NCBI GenBank assembly: GCA_963764565.1
Contig: CAVXTD010000011.1
Coordinates: 1-64,000, forward strand
Direction: 5' to 3'
Source: DATBLE01 sp963764565
GTDB taxonomy: Bacteria > Actinomycetota > Thermoleophilia > Gaiellales > Gaiellaceae
DNA length: 64,000 nt
Shown: piece after piece, positions 14,037 through 23,314 of the stretch
How positions within the stretch are numbered: position 1 is the stretch's first letter
Layout of the letters: the number at the start of each line of letters is the position of its first letter
Made by a program: the position numbers and the translations under genes
Notes under the pieces: model-generated
Databases searched by the model: none
Told to the model about the DNA's origin: nothing
The model's input: the letters and a program-made list of their open reading frames with translations, nothing else

Positions 14037-15675
14037 TTAGCCGAAGGTGAAGGCGTAGGCCGACACGCCCGGGCTGAAGCGTAGCTCGAGGAGTCCCTCG
14101 CGCGTCTTCGTCCCGTCCACGAGCGTGTACAAGCGGTCCTGAGTGACGCGGACGGTCCGCTCGGGCTTGCCGTCCACGAGCACCTGAACCGTGCCCTTGC
14201 CGCCGAGAACGAGGTAGACGTTCCGGGCAAGAAAGCGCAGCCGAAGGCGCGCATTGCTCACGGCGACGATCCGCTGCGGGTCGAGACGCATCCGGCCCGA
14301 ATATGCGAGCTGGTTCGGGCCGAGGCTGGGCGGAAACGTGTAGACGCTCACCCCGGGGCGGAGCGGCGAGCCGGCATACCTCGCAATTCGCTCGGAGCCG
14401 AGATACGACTCGGGCGTGAGTGGCCCGGTGGGCGTCAGGTCACGGAGCGCCGACGACGAGGGCGCACCGGGCTTGTCGCCGAGCAGCAGTCGGATGTTCT
14501 TCTCGGTGACGTCGTAGTCCCCCTCGCCGAAGTGGGCGTAGCGCACGTGGCCGCGGCGGTCGATCAGATACTTGGCCGGCCAGTACTGGTTGCCCCAGGC
14601 CGTCCAGGTGCCGAAGGCGTTGTCGAGCGCGACCGGGTAGCGGACGCCGAGGCGCTTGACCGCGGAACGGACGTTGGAAGGCACCGACTCGAAGGCGAAC
14701 TCCGGCGAATGGACGCCCACGATCACGAGCCCGTCCTGTCGGTACAACCGGTCCCACGCCTCGACGTGGGGAAGCGTACGCAGGCAGTTGATGCAGGAGT
14801 ACGTCCAGAAGTCGATCAGGACGACCTTGCCGCGCAGCCCTGCCATCGTCAGCGGCGGGCTGTTGAGCCAGTCGTCGATCCCGGCGAAGTCCGGTGCCGG
14901 GCCGTAGTCTTCGAGGCCGCCGGCTGCCGCCGTCTGCGCCGCGGGCGTCCGCTCGGTGACGTTCTTCGTCCGCTTGTAGGCGTCGCGGCCCGACCCGCTG
15001 GCCTCGGTGTGCTTCTGGAGGAAGTTGGTGTAGTCCGGGAGCCACGTCTGGAGCTTCGTGTCGAGGTTGAAGATGAGCGCGAAGGCCGCCGCCGCGAGAA
15101 CGATCCCGAAGGCGATGCGGAAGCGCTCGATCCCGGCGCGCAGCCGGGCCGCAGCAGTACGGCCGCCGACCGCGATCAGCGAGCAGGACGAGCGAGACTC
15201 CGATCGTGTAGGAGACCGCGACCGCGATCGTCTTGAACCCGAAGTCGCTCTGGGCGGCCGAGGTGGTGACGAAGCCGATCGCCGGCCCGCCGCATGGGAC
15301 GAACACGAAGCCGAGCGCGCAGCCGAGGAGGAAGCCGCCGCCGAGGTCGCTCGACGGGCCGCGCGAGAGCCGCGCGAGCGGACGCTCGATCAGCATGCCG
15401 ACCTGCGGGACGACGAGGATCGCGGCGATCAGAAAGAGCAGGCCGATCGAGACGTTGCGGAGCAGGTCCTTCGGCAGGCCGAGCTTGTCGAGCACCCAGG
15501 CCGCGAACAGCACCGACACGAGGAACGTGGCCGCAAGGCCGGCAATGATCGCGTACGGCCGTCGGCGGTTTGCTCCGACGCCTCCGCCGAGCACGATCGG
15601 CAGGACGGGCAGGACGCAGGGCGAGATCGCCGTGATCAGCCCTGCGACGAAGGCGTAGACGATCGCGAGGACCAT
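14037..15675 (-). CDS. DipZ-like thiol redox protein: CcdA domain fused to thioredoxin domain (frameshifted)
   Basis: About 545 residues. N-terminal CcdA membrane domain with the two conserved cysteines in SPCVLPVLPIVLGGG and FVPCGGPAIGF; it passes electrons from cytoplasmic thioredoxin across the membrane. After a frame break near 15182 (GVSLVLLA then IAVGGRTAA) and a linker come an extracytoplasmic thioredoxin-fold domain with WTYSCINCLRTLPH (CxxC) and VHSPEFAFE, then a C-terminal beta-sandwich (YSGRMRLDPQRIVAV, RVTQDRLYTLVDG) like that of mycobacterial DipZ. Probably supports cytochrome c or exported thiol-protein maturation, consistent with nearby ctaA and the thioredoxin lipoprotein. Confidence 0.83.
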
Positions 15676-15682
15676 CGCCCGG

Positions 15683-18145
15683 TTATACGGTCGTGCCGGG
15701 CGGGTGGATCGTTACAGGCGCGCCGTCGGCTCCGTCCGAGCCGCCGGGCGACGGGGCCGCGGTGCCGGCCGGCTTCTTCTTCCTGCGCCGCCGGCGGCGC
15801 CTGCCGGGATGGGGCTTCGGAGCCGGGAGGTCGTCGGCGAGCGCGTTCGCGACCTCGGCGATCGTTCCGAGCTCCTCGCGCGCGGCCTCGAGAATGTTGT
15901 TCGCGCGCGGGGTGTACCCCTCGGATGAGGCGAGTAGCGCGGCGGCGGTCGCGATCGGCAGATCCTTTGCGGCGGCGGCGAGCTTCGTCGCGTTCTCCTC
16001 GTGCCGGTGCCCGCGTGAGTTCGCGAGCGCTCCGAGGAGTCGCTTTGCTTCCGGGTACTCCGCGCTGGCCTTGCGGTCGAGCACCTTGCGCACCGCGCGG
16101 GCGAGCCGCCACGTCCAGCGGGCGAGGATCTGCTCGGGCGCGTCGGGGCGGCCTTCGCCGATCGCGCGGAGCAGGATCCGCACGCCCTGTACGCGATCCT
16201 TCTCCCACGGCGGCGCCTGCGTGACGAGGGTGACGAGATCGTCGAAGCTCGCGCGGTCGACGGTCATACCCACGCGGTCCGAGAGCGCCATGGTTCGCAG
16301 CCTGCGGTTCGGGTTCTCGGCCGCGCACGTGAAGAGGAACTGCTCGAGCGCCGTCTTGCTCGCGCGCGCAGTCAGCTTCTCGAAGAGCGCGACGCGGTCG
16401 TCGAAGCGAGCCTGGCGGCCGGCGATCCGGGCCCAGAAGCGCTGCTCTTCCTCGTCGAGGTAGCGCGGGTCGACCCGCTGCCATTCGCGCTGAATGACGG
16501 CGAGGCGGCGGTTGACGTCGGGCGTGACGGGGACGAGCCACTGCGCCGGGGCGAGCTTCCGACGCGCGCGCCGCTGCACGCGCCGGCGGGGCGCAGGCGT
16601 CACGCGTGCGCCTTCGCGGTAGAAATCCGAGCCGAGCAGCGAGTGGAGCGTGACGACCCGGTCGCTGTGCGTCGCCCCCTTCTGGACGAAGTCGACGACG
16701 ACTCCGGCCTCTTTGCGCGGATGGAGACGCATGATCCGGCCGATGCGCTGCTGGTAGACGCGGCGGCTCGCGGTCGGCGCGAGGTGCATGACCACGGTCG
16801 CCCGCGGCGAGTTCCAGCCCTCGGCCAGCAGCATCGCGTTGACGAGCACGTCGATCTCGCCGCGTTCGTAGGCGGCGAGGATCTCGGCCAGCTGGACCGG
16901 CGGTGTCCGCCCGCTGACCGCCTCGGCCTTGAGGCCGCTCGCCCGGAACTCCTGCGCCAGGTTGTAGGCGTGATCGACGCCTGCGGCGTAGACGATCCCC
17001 GGCGTCGAGTCGAACCGGTCGCGGTAGAGGCTCGCGGCCGCCTGGTTGAGGGCGACATGGTCGAGCACCTTGGCAAGCGCATCCTGGTCGAAGTCGCCGC
17101 CGATGATCGGCACCGAGTTGATCGCCGCCGCGGGCGGGACGCGTAGGCAGCGAAGCGGCGCGATCAGGCCGCGCCGGGCGGCATCCGCCAGCGGGAGATC
17201 GTCGACCGACGCGGGAAAGACATCGGAGACCTGCTTCGCGATCAGCTGCTCGGTGGCGGTCATCCCGATGTAGACGGGCTCGGGGAAGCTGCGGATCGCC
17301 GCGCTCGTCTTCTCGCCGAGTGCGGTGTGAGCCTCGTCGCAGATGACCAGCTGGTAGGCGTCTCGGCTCAGGTCGCCGACGTGGCGGGCGAACCACGCGT
17401 ACGTCTGGATCGTGATCGGGTCGCGGCGTGCCGGCCGAGCGCTGCCGGTGATCTCCGGAACGATCCGGTCGCCGTAGCCCTCCTCTCGGAGCTCACGGTT
17501 GAACTGGGTGACGAGCAGCCGCCGGTGCGTGAGAATCAGGACGCCGATCGTGCGTGCGGCCTCCACGAAGCCGGCCGCGGCGATCGTCTTCCCCGACGCC
17601 GTCGGATGACGGAAGCGGTAGCGGCGGACGGCGCCGGGGTCGCGCTCGGGGGGGATCTCCTGGGCTGCGACCTCGAGCTCGGGCTCCTCGTCCCCGTTCT
17701 CGCCGTTCTCCCCGTTCTCGAGGTGCTCGTCCTCATCCTCGTCCACGTACTCGTCGTCGGGCTCATCGGGAACCGCTTCGGGCTGGCGCTGGGCGGTGGC
17801 GATCAGCTCGGTCAGCATGCCCGCCAGGGCATCGACCTGGTGGCGGCGTAGCTCCGTCCCCGAGCGCAGGTGAGGCGGGCGGTCGCTGAGCACGCGCTCC
17901 AGGCCGAGCATGAGCGCGTAGCGAATCTTCCATTCCGAGGAGGGCTCGGCCATGCCGGCCTCGATTTCGTCGAGCGCGTCGTCGAAAGCGCGGCGCCGGG
18001 CGGTGCCGACGGCGAGCACCTGCACCGGGTCTTCATCCGGGTGCAGGAACGGCTCGCCCGCCCAGGTGGCGGCGCGCGCTGCCGAAGCGACGAGGGCACT
18101 CGTCGCCTCCGACACGGACAGAGGCTGGTCGATCGTCTCCTGCAT
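15683..18145 (-). CDS. SF2 DEAD/DEAH-box helicase
   Basis: 820 residues from ATG 18145; the frame is open further upstream but conservation starts here. Motif I FRHPTASGKTIAAAGF, Ia LILTHRRLLVTQF, motif II VICDEAHTALGEKT (DEAH), motif III GMTATEQLIAKQV, motif V EGWNSPRATVVMHL, motif VI QQRIGRIMRLH. An acidic, low-complexity insert (EDEDEHLENGENG) precedes motif I, and the C-terminus is a strongly basic tail (GRRRRRRRKKKP) that could bind nucleic acid. Resembles the RecG/UvsW-like or type III restriction-type SF2 group, but no nuclease partner is adjacent; biological role unknown. Confidence 0.85.
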   Translation of the reverse strand: MQETIDQPLSVSEATSALVASAARAATWAGEPFLHPDEDPVQVLAVGTARRRAFDDALDEIEAGMAEPSSEWKIRYALMLGLERVLSDRPPHLRSGTELRRHQVDALAGMLTELIATAQRQPEAVPDEPDDEYVDEDEDEHLENGENGENGDEEPELEVAAQEIPPERDPGAVRRYRFRHPTASGKTIAAAGFVEAARTIGVLILTHRRLLVTQFNRELREEGYGDRIVPEITGSARPARRDPITIQTYAWFARHVGDLSRDAYQLVICDEAHTALGEKTSAAIRSFPEPVYIGMTATEQLIAKQVSDVFPASVDDLPLADAARRGLIAPLRCLRVPPAAAINSVPIIGGDFDQDALAKVLDHVALNQAAASLYRDRFDSTPGIVYAAGVDHAYNLAQEFRASGLKAEAVSGRTPPVQLAEILAAYERGEIDVLVNAMLLAEGWNSPRATVVMHLAPTASRRVYQQRIGRIMRLHPRKEAGVVVDFVQKGATHSDRVVTLHSLLGSDFYREGARVTPAPRRRVQRRARRKLAPAQWLVPVTPDVNRRLAVIQREWQRVDPRYLDEEEQRFWARIAGRQARFDDRVALFEKLTARASKTALEQFLFTCAAENPNRRLRTMALSDRVGMTVDRASFDDLVTLVTQAPPWEKDRVQGVRILLRAIGEGRPDAPEQILARWTWRLARAVRKVLDRKASAEYPEAKRLLGALANSRGHRHEENATKLAAAAKDLPIATAAALLASSEGYTPRANNILEAAREELGTIAEVANALADDLPAPKPHPGRRRRRRRKKKPAGTAAPSPGGSDGADGAPVTIHPPGTTV

Positions 18146-18183
18146 GGGCGCAGCGCTAGTGCGCTGCTTCGCTTCGAGAAAGG

Positions 18184-18201
18184 CGCCCGATACTCCGGGC
18201 G
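18184..18201 (-). terminator. Hairpin between exported protein gene and helicase
   Basis: CGCCCG/CGGGCG stem with 6-nt loop; on the minus strand it is followed by CCTTTCT. Plausible weak terminator for the gene ending at 18248. Confidence 0.35.
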
Positions 18202-18247
18202 GGCATTGCCTCACGGAATATAGCGCGTTTCGAGGTGGCCGGCCCGA

Positions 18248-18760
18248 TCAGGCCTGCGGCGGGCGTGCGTTGACCAGTCTCGCGACCAGCGTCGGCGGCG
18301 TGCCCGCGTTCGCGCCGGCGGTGCGGCAGGCAACGGCCTGCAACTCGACCATGTCGCCGACGACGAGGCTTGCGACCGTCGCCGGTCCCCGACGCCTGAC
18401 CTGCGTGGTCGAGATCACCTTGGCGGTCAGGTCCGTTGCGGTGGGGGCGCGGCCATGCTTGGTTCCGCGGAGGGGATGGAGCGTGAGCGAGTCCGTTCCT
18501 ACTGCCGTCAGCGAGCCGCGCACCATCAGCGGCCGGCGCGCGCACGTGTAACCGAGCGCGGTGAGCTGATCGCCGAAGGCGCGCTCAGCCGTCCGCCCGT
18601 CGTGCGCCCCGCCTCCGTTGTCGCCGGACTCCCCCTTGCCCTGGGGCTCCGCCCCGGACGACTTGCCCCCCGGGGGCGGGCCGGGCTTTCCGTTCGCCGC
18701 CGCTCCGGCGGCGCTGACCGCCGAGAGAGCGAGCGCGAGGAGGACGGCCTTCATTCTCAC
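18248..18760 (-). CDS. Exported hypothetical protein with small beta-barrel domain
   Basis: 170 residues (ATG 18754 also possible). Signal peptide MKAVLLALALSAVSAAGAAA, then a Gly/Pro/Lys-rich disordered linker, then a domain of about 110 residues: LTALGYTCARRPLMVRGSLTAVG, SLTLHPLRG, VVGDMVELQAVACR. The alternating pattern and the GDxVxV turn suggest an OB-like or DUF5666-like fold. Related to the next gene (both have a xxLGxTC-xR/x-(8)GS start and a GD-V loop), so this is probably an ancient tandem duplication. Function unknown. Confidence 0.6.
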   Translation of the reverse strand: MRMKAVLLALALSAVSAAGAAANGKPGPPPGGKSSGAEPQGKGESGDNGGGAHDGRTAERAFGDQLTALGYTCARRPLMVRGSLTAVGTDSLTLHPLRGTKHGRAPTATDLTAKVISTTQVRRRGPATVASLVVGDMVELQAVACRTAGANAGTPPTLVARLVNARPPQA

Positions 18761-18818
18761 TGGTGTGCCTATCGGCCGGCGTGACCGGGAGGCGCGATCA
18801 CCCGGACGAGCGATCTCC

Positions 18819-18847
18819 GGCCGGGGTGCCCGAAGGCGCCCCCGGCC
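18819..18847 (-). terminator. GC-rich hairpin with UUCG-type loop
   Basis: GGCCGGGG/CCCCGGCC outer stem with an inner GCC-TTCG-GGC on the minus strand, directly after the stop of the exported protein gene at 18854. No long T tract. Confidence 0.5.
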
Positions 18848-18853
18848 GAAGCG

Positions 18854-19327
18854 TCATGACTTCCGAGCGGTCGCGGTCACGTTGCGCGCGACGAGCCCTT
18901 GCGAGCACATCAGCGCAACGACGCTGAGCCGGTCACCCGACTTCAGCTTGGAGGCCGTGGTCGGCCCGTTCCGCACGATCGCCGTCGACTTCAGGAGCCG
19001 CAGCGCGACCTGCTTGCCGACGAGCTGCGATGCCTTGCCGGTCGCCTTCGAGACGACAACGGCCATGAAGCCGTCCCCCGCACCGCCGAACGAGCCCTGA
19101 AGCTCGACGGAGGTCCTCGGGCAGGTGATGCCGAGCTTGCGCAACTCGCCCTGGAAGCCTGTGGGCGCGGCCGGCTTCTTGGCGACCGTTGCCGGCTTCA
19201 CGACCTTTCCTTGCTTCGCGGGCTTGCTCGGCTTGACCGGCTTGCCCTTCGCCGCCAGCGCACCGCCGGCAGTGCCGAACGCGAGCGCAGCGACGAGCAG
19301 AAACACCATCTTCGTTTTCATGCTCAT
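18854..19327 (-). CDS. Exported hypothetical protein, paralogue of 18248-18760
   Basis: 157 residues from ATG 19327. Signal peptide (KTKMVFLLVAALAFGTAGGALA), a Lys/Pro repeat-like linker (KPVKPSKPAKQGKVVKP), then a C-terminal domain: LRKLGITCPRTSVELQGSFG, QLVGKQVALRLLKST, KLKSGDRLSVVALMCS. The same layout as the neighbour, with two Cys in equivalent places (a possible disulfide). Probably a secreted or wall-associated small protein; no enzyme motifs. Confidence 0.6.
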   Translation of the reverse strand: MSMKTKMVFLLVAALAFGTAGGALAAKGKPVKPSKPAKQGKVVKPATVAKKPAAPTGFQGELRKLGITCPRTSVELQGSFGGAGDGFMAVVVSKATGKASQLVGKQVALRLLKSTAIVRNGPTTASKLKSGDRLSVVALMCSQGLVARNVTATARKS

Positions 19328-19368
19328 CTCATCGGCAGCGGCGCCTTGGGACGTTAGCGAGAACGGCG

Positions 19369-19374
19369 ATACTG
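19369..19374 (+). promoter_or_regulatory. Putative -10 (GATACT) of 19380 gene
   Basis: 5 nt before GTG 19380; T1 of TANNNT is replaced by G. Confidence 0.4.
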
Positions 19375-19379
19375 CCGGT

Positions 19380-20207
19380 GTGACGGACTGGGCGGAGCTG
19401 TTCGAGCGCGAGGTGGCGCGGTACGAAGACGGCCAGGCGCGACTCGGAGACGCGACCGACGAGCGACAGCGGCAGTTGACGCGGATGGGCAATGCCGCGT
19501 ACGGGGCCGGCCTCTGCCTGCTGATGCAGGGGAGCGATGCGGGCGAGTGGCTGGCGCGGGCCGCGGATCGCTGGCGGGAGAGCTACGCGGACGCGCCGCC
19601 GGGAAGCTGGGGCCGCCCGATCGGCGCGGTCAAGGCGCTGATCCTCGCCGGCGACCGGGCAGGCGCCGAGGAGGCGGCGCGCTGGACGCTGGCCGAGGGG
19701 GCCGCGGAGGCCGAGTCGCCGATCGGGCGCTACGCCGCTGCTCTCGCCTGCTCCGTGCTTGCCGACTGGGCGCACGCGCGCATCCACGCGGACGCGCTTC
19801 GCATGCGGGATGACTTTCCACACGACGTCGGCGACGCTCTTGCCTTCGTCGCGGCCGAGGACATCGTCGCGTACGTGGAGGCGGTCGAGTCGGTGCTGAA
19901 GTCGTTCGAGATCCGCGAGGCGTATCTGGAGGATGTTCCGGTCGCCGACACGGTGCTCGTGCTCCAGGCTCTCGCCGCTGCGCGCGACATGGCGGCGGAG
20001 CTCGCGTCCGCCGGTGCTTCCCTCGCGTTGAGCCGCTGGTACGCTCGCGCCGTGTTCAGGGCATTCCGCAGGTGGCGTGCCGAGAGAGGCGAGCGGAGGA
20101 GAAGGCAGTACCTCGCGGACTACGGCGACGTGGACCGGACAGAGGCGCTGGCCCTGCGCGACCAGCAGTCGCCGGTCAAGGGGAAGTGGGGGTTCTTCCC
20201 GAAGTAG
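19380..20207 (+). CDS. Hypothetical helical protein (275 aa)
   Basis: Starts at GTG 19380 (VTDWAELFEREVARYEDGQ), supported by a -10-like hexamer 5 nt upstream and by the divergent gene at 19327. Almost wholly helical and Ala/Glu/Arg-rich. The first half reads like TPR-type repeats (YGAGLCLLMQGSDAGEWLARAADRWRESY, AVKALILAGDRAGAEEAARWTL). The C-terminus ends in a basic segment (RRWRAERGERRRRQYLADYG) and GKWGFFPK. No signal peptide. I do not recognise a named family. Confidence 0.65.
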   Translation: MTDWAELFEREVARYEDGQARLGDATDERQRQLTRMGNAAYGAGLCLLMQGSDAGEWLARAADRWRESYADAPPGSWGRPIGAVKALILAGDRAGAEEAARWTLAEGAAEAESPIGRYAAALACSVLADWAHARIHADALRMRDDFPHDVGDALAFVAAEDIVAYVEAVESVLKSFEIREAYLEDVPVADTVLVLQALAAARDMAAELASAGASLALSRWYARAVFRAFRRWRAERGERRRRQYLADYGDVDRTEALALRDQQSPVKGKWGFFPK

Positions 20208-20210
20208 CGG

Positions 20211-20889
20211 TCAGAGGCGCGACGCCGCTGCGTCGTCGAGGAGCGCGATCGTGCGCGCGCCGCGAATCAAGCTCGCCGGGGTGTCAGGGGACGGCTGCGC
20301 GCCGAAGGCACGCGCGACGGCCTCGGCCTTCGCCGCGCCGGTGGCGAGGAAAACCATCGTCCGGGTCGCCGCCAGCGCGGCCCTCGTCATCGTCACGCGG
20401 GGGACCAATGGTTCCATCCCCGCCTCCGCCGCGACGGCGCGGCGCTCGGTCTCGTCGAGCGCAGGTGCATTCGGGAAGAGCGACGCTGTGTGCCCGTCCG
20501 GCCCGATTCCCATCAGCGCGAAGTCGAGCGTGACGCCCGCGAGCGCTGCGTCGTACTCGGCGGCGGCTTCCTCCGGCTCCGCTTCGCCGCGCACGCGGTG
20601 GACGATCGCCGGCGGCCGGGCGAGCCCGTCGAGCAGCGATTCGCGAATCATGCGGTAGTTCGAGCGCCCGTCGGCGGGAGGTACGCAACGCTCGTCGACC
20701 CACCACAGCTCGATTCCGGACCAGTTCGGCCGCAACGTCCCGACCCGCTCGTACGCCGGCCTTGGCCCCGAGCCCCCGGAGAGGGCGATGTGGCCGCCGG
20801 CGTCAACTGCCTCCGCGATCAGGGCCGCGGCCGCCTCGGCCGCCGCGTCGGCGTCGGCCGGCCACGCGGAGGTCGATATCGGGGGTCAC
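20211..20889 (-). CDS. pgl: 6-phosphogluconolactonase (frameshifted near N-terminus)
   Basis: Hydrolyses 6-phosphogluconolactone in the oxidative pentose phosphate pathway. Seen: HIALSGGSGPRPAYE, WWVDERCVPPADGRSNYRM, LMGIGPDGHTASLFPN and GAAKAEAV, the family signatures. The frame containing these has a TGA just upstream and no normal start, whereas GTG 20889 overlaps the proC stop as GTGA and begins VTPDIDLRV, as Pgl proteins do. One extra G near 20858 joins the two, so the gene is probably intact in the organism. Confidence 0.85.
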
Positions 20890-21701
20890 TTGTTCTCTTC
20901 CGCGAGCTCCCGCGAGCGCTCCATCGCCGCCTGGATCGCGTTCAGGAATGCAGCTCGCACGCCGGCGCGCTCGAGCTCGCGGATCGCACAGATCGTCGTG
21001 CCGCCGGGCGAGGTGACCGCCTCGCGCAGCTCGACCGGGTGCACGTGCTCGTCACGCAGCAGCTTCGCGGTACCGAGCATCGTCTGGACGACCAGCTGGG
21101 TGGAGATCTCGCGCGAGAGGCCGAGCAGGATGCCGGCTTCGATCATCGCCTCGGCGAGGAGCGCGAAGTAGGCGGGTCCGGAGCCGGAGACGGCGGTGAC
21201 CGCGTCCATGTACGGCTCGGCGACGCGCACGACGCCTCCGAGGTGGGACAGGCACTCCTGGGCCAGTGCGAGATGCTCCTCGCCCGCATGCGCGCCGGCG
21301 CAGATCCCGGCGATTCCCTCGTGGACGATCGCCGGAGCATTCGGCATCGCGCGGACGACCGGTACGGCTGCGTCGATCCTGCGCTCGATCGCGGCGGTCG
21401 GGATCGCGGCGGCGACGGAGAGCACCGTCTGCTCCGGGGTCAGCTGCGGGCCGATCTCGCCGAGCAGGACGTCGAAGTCCTGCGGCTTGACCGCGATGAC
21501 GATCAGGCCCGCGCCCGCAGCGGCGTCCGGGTTGGAGAGCGTCGTCTCGATGCCGAAGTGGGCTCGCAACTCGCTCGCGCGCTCCTCGCGCCGGCAGGTG
21601 GCGACCACCTCCCCCGGCGTTCGCCAGTCCGCGCTGAGCAGACCGCCGAGCAGCGACTCGCCGATCTTCCCGCAGCCGATGATCGCAACGCGGCGGCTCA
21701 T
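20886..21701 (-). CDS. proC: Pyrroline-5-carboxylate reductase
   Basis: 271 residues; last step of proline synthesis, NAD(P)H-dependent. N-terminal Rossmann motif RVAIIGCGKIGESLLGGLL; VRAMPNAPAIVHEG; and the C-terminal signature VSGSGPAYFALLAEAMIEAG ... VTSPGGTTICAIRELE. Overlaps the upstream TIM-barrel gene by ATGA and the downstream pgl by GTGA. Confidence 0.95.
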   Translation of the reverse strand: MSRRVAIIGCGKIGESLLGGLLSADWRTPGEVVATCRREERASELRAHFGIETTLSNPDAAAGAGLIVIAVKPQDFDVLLGEIGPQLTPEQTVLSVAAAIPTAAIERRIDAAVPVVRAMPNAPAIVHEGIAGICAGAHAGEEHLALAQECLSHLGGVVRVAEPYMDAVTAVSGSGPAYFALLAEAMIEAGILLGLSREISTQLVVQTMLGTAKLLRDEHVHPVELREAVTSPGGTTICAIRELERAGVRAAFLNAIQAAMERSRELAEENK

Positions 21702-22447
21702 GGTCCGAGTTTACGCAGCCACGCGCAGGCTGCCTCGAGCCGTTCCGTGTCGATTCCCCCGTCGTCGGTGACGGCCGACATCTCCAGGGTCACCGTTCCG
21801 TCGTAGGAGAGTCGCTCGAGGAAGGCGTCGATGTCGACGATGCCCTCGCCGGGGAGCAGGTATCGGCGCGGCTTCGTGCCCCAGACATCGGGGTCGAAGT
21901 CCTTGACGTGCACATGGGCCACGCGCTCACCGAGTTCGTGCGCGGCGTCCAACTGGCCGTGGAGAGCGAGGAACTCGGTGTCGAGCGTGACCCGGCAGCG
22001 CTCGTCGCGCTCGCACGCGCGGCGAACGTTGTCGAGGGGCGTGCCGGCCGTGCACGGGATCGTCTCCACGGCGAGGGTCAGCCCGTGCTCCTCGGCCGTG
22101 TCGAGGAGGGCGGGCAGCCGGTCGAGGTTGCGCTCCAGGTAGCGGTCGCCGTCCGGGAGCTCCCAGAGGTGGAAGACGAGCGTCTCGGCTCCGACCGCGC
22201 GCGCGATCCGGCAGTTCAGGGCGAAGCGGTCGAGCGCAGGAGCGTCGCCGGAGAGCGTGGCGCCGATCGTCTTGTCGGCATGCGCAGCGACGATCGGAAG
22301 ATCGAGGAGATCGCCGACGACTCGCTCGTCCCAGTCTGCGTAGATCGACAGCTCGAGCTCGACGGGCGGCGCGTGCCGGACGATGCGCAGGTGATCCGTG
22401 AAGTCGGGATTGCGCGTGACGGCGCCGGTCGGGAGCAGCGGCCTCAC
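21698..22447 (-). CDS. Sugar phosphate isomerase/epimerase (xylose isomerase-like TIM barrel)
   Basis: 249 residues from GTG 22447, chosen because it overlaps the stop of the upstream glycosylase gene (GTGA) as its neighbours do. AP-endonuclease-2 fold: AETLVFHLWELPDGDRY, TLAVETIPCTAGTPL with the metal-binding Glu, VTLDTEFLALHG with the Asp/His region, VAHVHVKDFDP with the His-x-His pair, and GEGIVDIDAFLERL. The substrate is not determinable. Part of the AlkA-SPI-ProC-Pgl operon, a mixture of repair and sugar/proline metabolism with no obvious common pathway. Confidence 0.8.
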   Translation of the reverse strand: MRPLLPTGAVTRNPDFTDHLRIVRHAPPVELELSIYADWDERVVGDLLDLPIVAAHADKTIGATLSGDAPALDRFALNCRIARAVGAETLVFHLWELPDGDRYLERNLDRLPALLDTAEEHGLTLAVETIPCTAGTPLDNVRRACERDERCRVTLDTEFLALHGQLDAAHELGERVAHVHVKDFDPDVWGTKPRRYLLPGEGIVDIDAFLERLSYDGTVTLEMSAVTDDGGIDTERLEAACAWLRKLGP

Positions 22448-23307
22448 GCGGCGGCTGAGGTGGGCATGAGGCCCTTGGCGTAGCCGGCGAGGAGGTAGAC
22501 GCTCGCAAGCCCCGCCCACTCGCCGTACGGCTCGAGCAGCTCGGCGGTCTCCCAGCCCTCGACCCGGCGGCCGCGCATTGCGCCGAGGAGCTTCACGAGC
22601 CCGAGATCGCCTTCGAGCCCGCGCTCGAACCGTCCGAGTCCTTCGAGGCAGACGACGCCGACCGACCAGGGGCCGAGGCCGCGCTCGCGTTCGAGCCGCT
22701 CGGCGACGGCGGCGGTCGGCTGCTCCTTCAGGCGCTCGAGCTCGATCGAGCGGCAGAGGCGGGCGAGCGTGGCGCCCCGGCGGGCGTGGAGCCCGAGGCG
22801 TCGAAGCTCTGCCGGTGAGAATCGGGCCAGGTCGGCCGTCGCCGGGGGCGCGTGCAGGGAGTGCCTGACACCGGGCTCGGTGTCAGACACTGTTTCGGGT
22901 GTGGCCGCTCTGATGATCCGCCGCTCGATCCTCCGCGCCTCGCTCGCGAGGATGAGCTGGCCGCAGAGGGCACGCAGGAGTGCGTGTGCGACCGTGCCGA
23001 GCCTGAGCGGGCGCAGCCCGCGCAACCGGCGCACGGTCGGCCCGATCAGCGGGTCGCTCGAGAACCGGAGCACGAACGGCGTGTGGTCGTCGTCGATGCC
23101 CAGACAGAAGCGGAGCTGCTCGAGCGCCTCGTCCCCGGTTGCGCGCAGAGAGACGATCCCGTCGGGCCGCTGCCACGCAGCACCCCGGCCCGCGGGCAGC
23201 ATCGCCGTCAGGACTCCGTCGCGGAAGGTTCGCGTCGCGTCCCCGGCGTGGCGCGCCGACAGTGCAAGCGAGTACGGGCCGCGAGGGCGCAGGTCGGCGG
23301 TGACCAC
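22444..23307 (-). CDS. HhH-GPD DNA glycosylase (AlkA-like) with in-frame palindromic insert
   Basis: 287 residues from GTG 23307, chosen because TATCCT lies 7 nt upstream. Excises alkylated purines. N-terminal AlkA-like beta domain (YSLALSARHAGDATRTF); the helix-hairpin-helix and catalytic Asp loop are in RERGLGPWSVGVVCLEGLGRF then EGDLGLVKLL. Oddity: between the helices of the glycosylase domain (around residues 136-148) lies TVSDTEPGVRHS, encoded exactly by a paired GTGTC palindrome (22860-22892), in frame and without stop. The insert falls in a probable surface loop. First gene of the overlapping operon with TIM-barrel, proC and pgl. Confidence 0.8.
   Translation of the reverse strand: MVTADLRPRGPYSLALSARHAGDATRTFRDGVLTAMLPAGRGAAWQRPDGIVSLRATGDEALEQLRFCLGIDDDHTPFVLRFSSDPLIGPTVRRLRGLRPLRLGTVAHALLRALCGQLILASEARRIERRIIRAATPETVSDTEPGVRHSLHAPPATADLARFSPAELRRLGLHARRGATLARLCRSIELERLKEQPTAAVAERLERERGLGPWSVGVVCLEGLGRFERGLEGDLGLVKLLGAMRGRRVEGWETAELLEPYGEWAGLASVYLLAGYAKGLMPTSAAA
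22860..22892. repeat. Paired GTGTC-GACAC palindromic repeat, copy 3, inside AlkA-like gene
   Basis: Arms AGTGCCTGACACC and GGTGTCAGACACT (one mismatch), 6-nt loop. Translated on the minus strand as part of the glycosylase. Confidence 0.85.
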
Positions 23308-23314
23308 GGAGCCG

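Noticed and set aside
15683..18145. Restriction or phage-defence system around the SF2 helicase
   Set aside because: No nuclease, methylase or other defence gene adjoins it; neighbours are DipZ and exported proteins.
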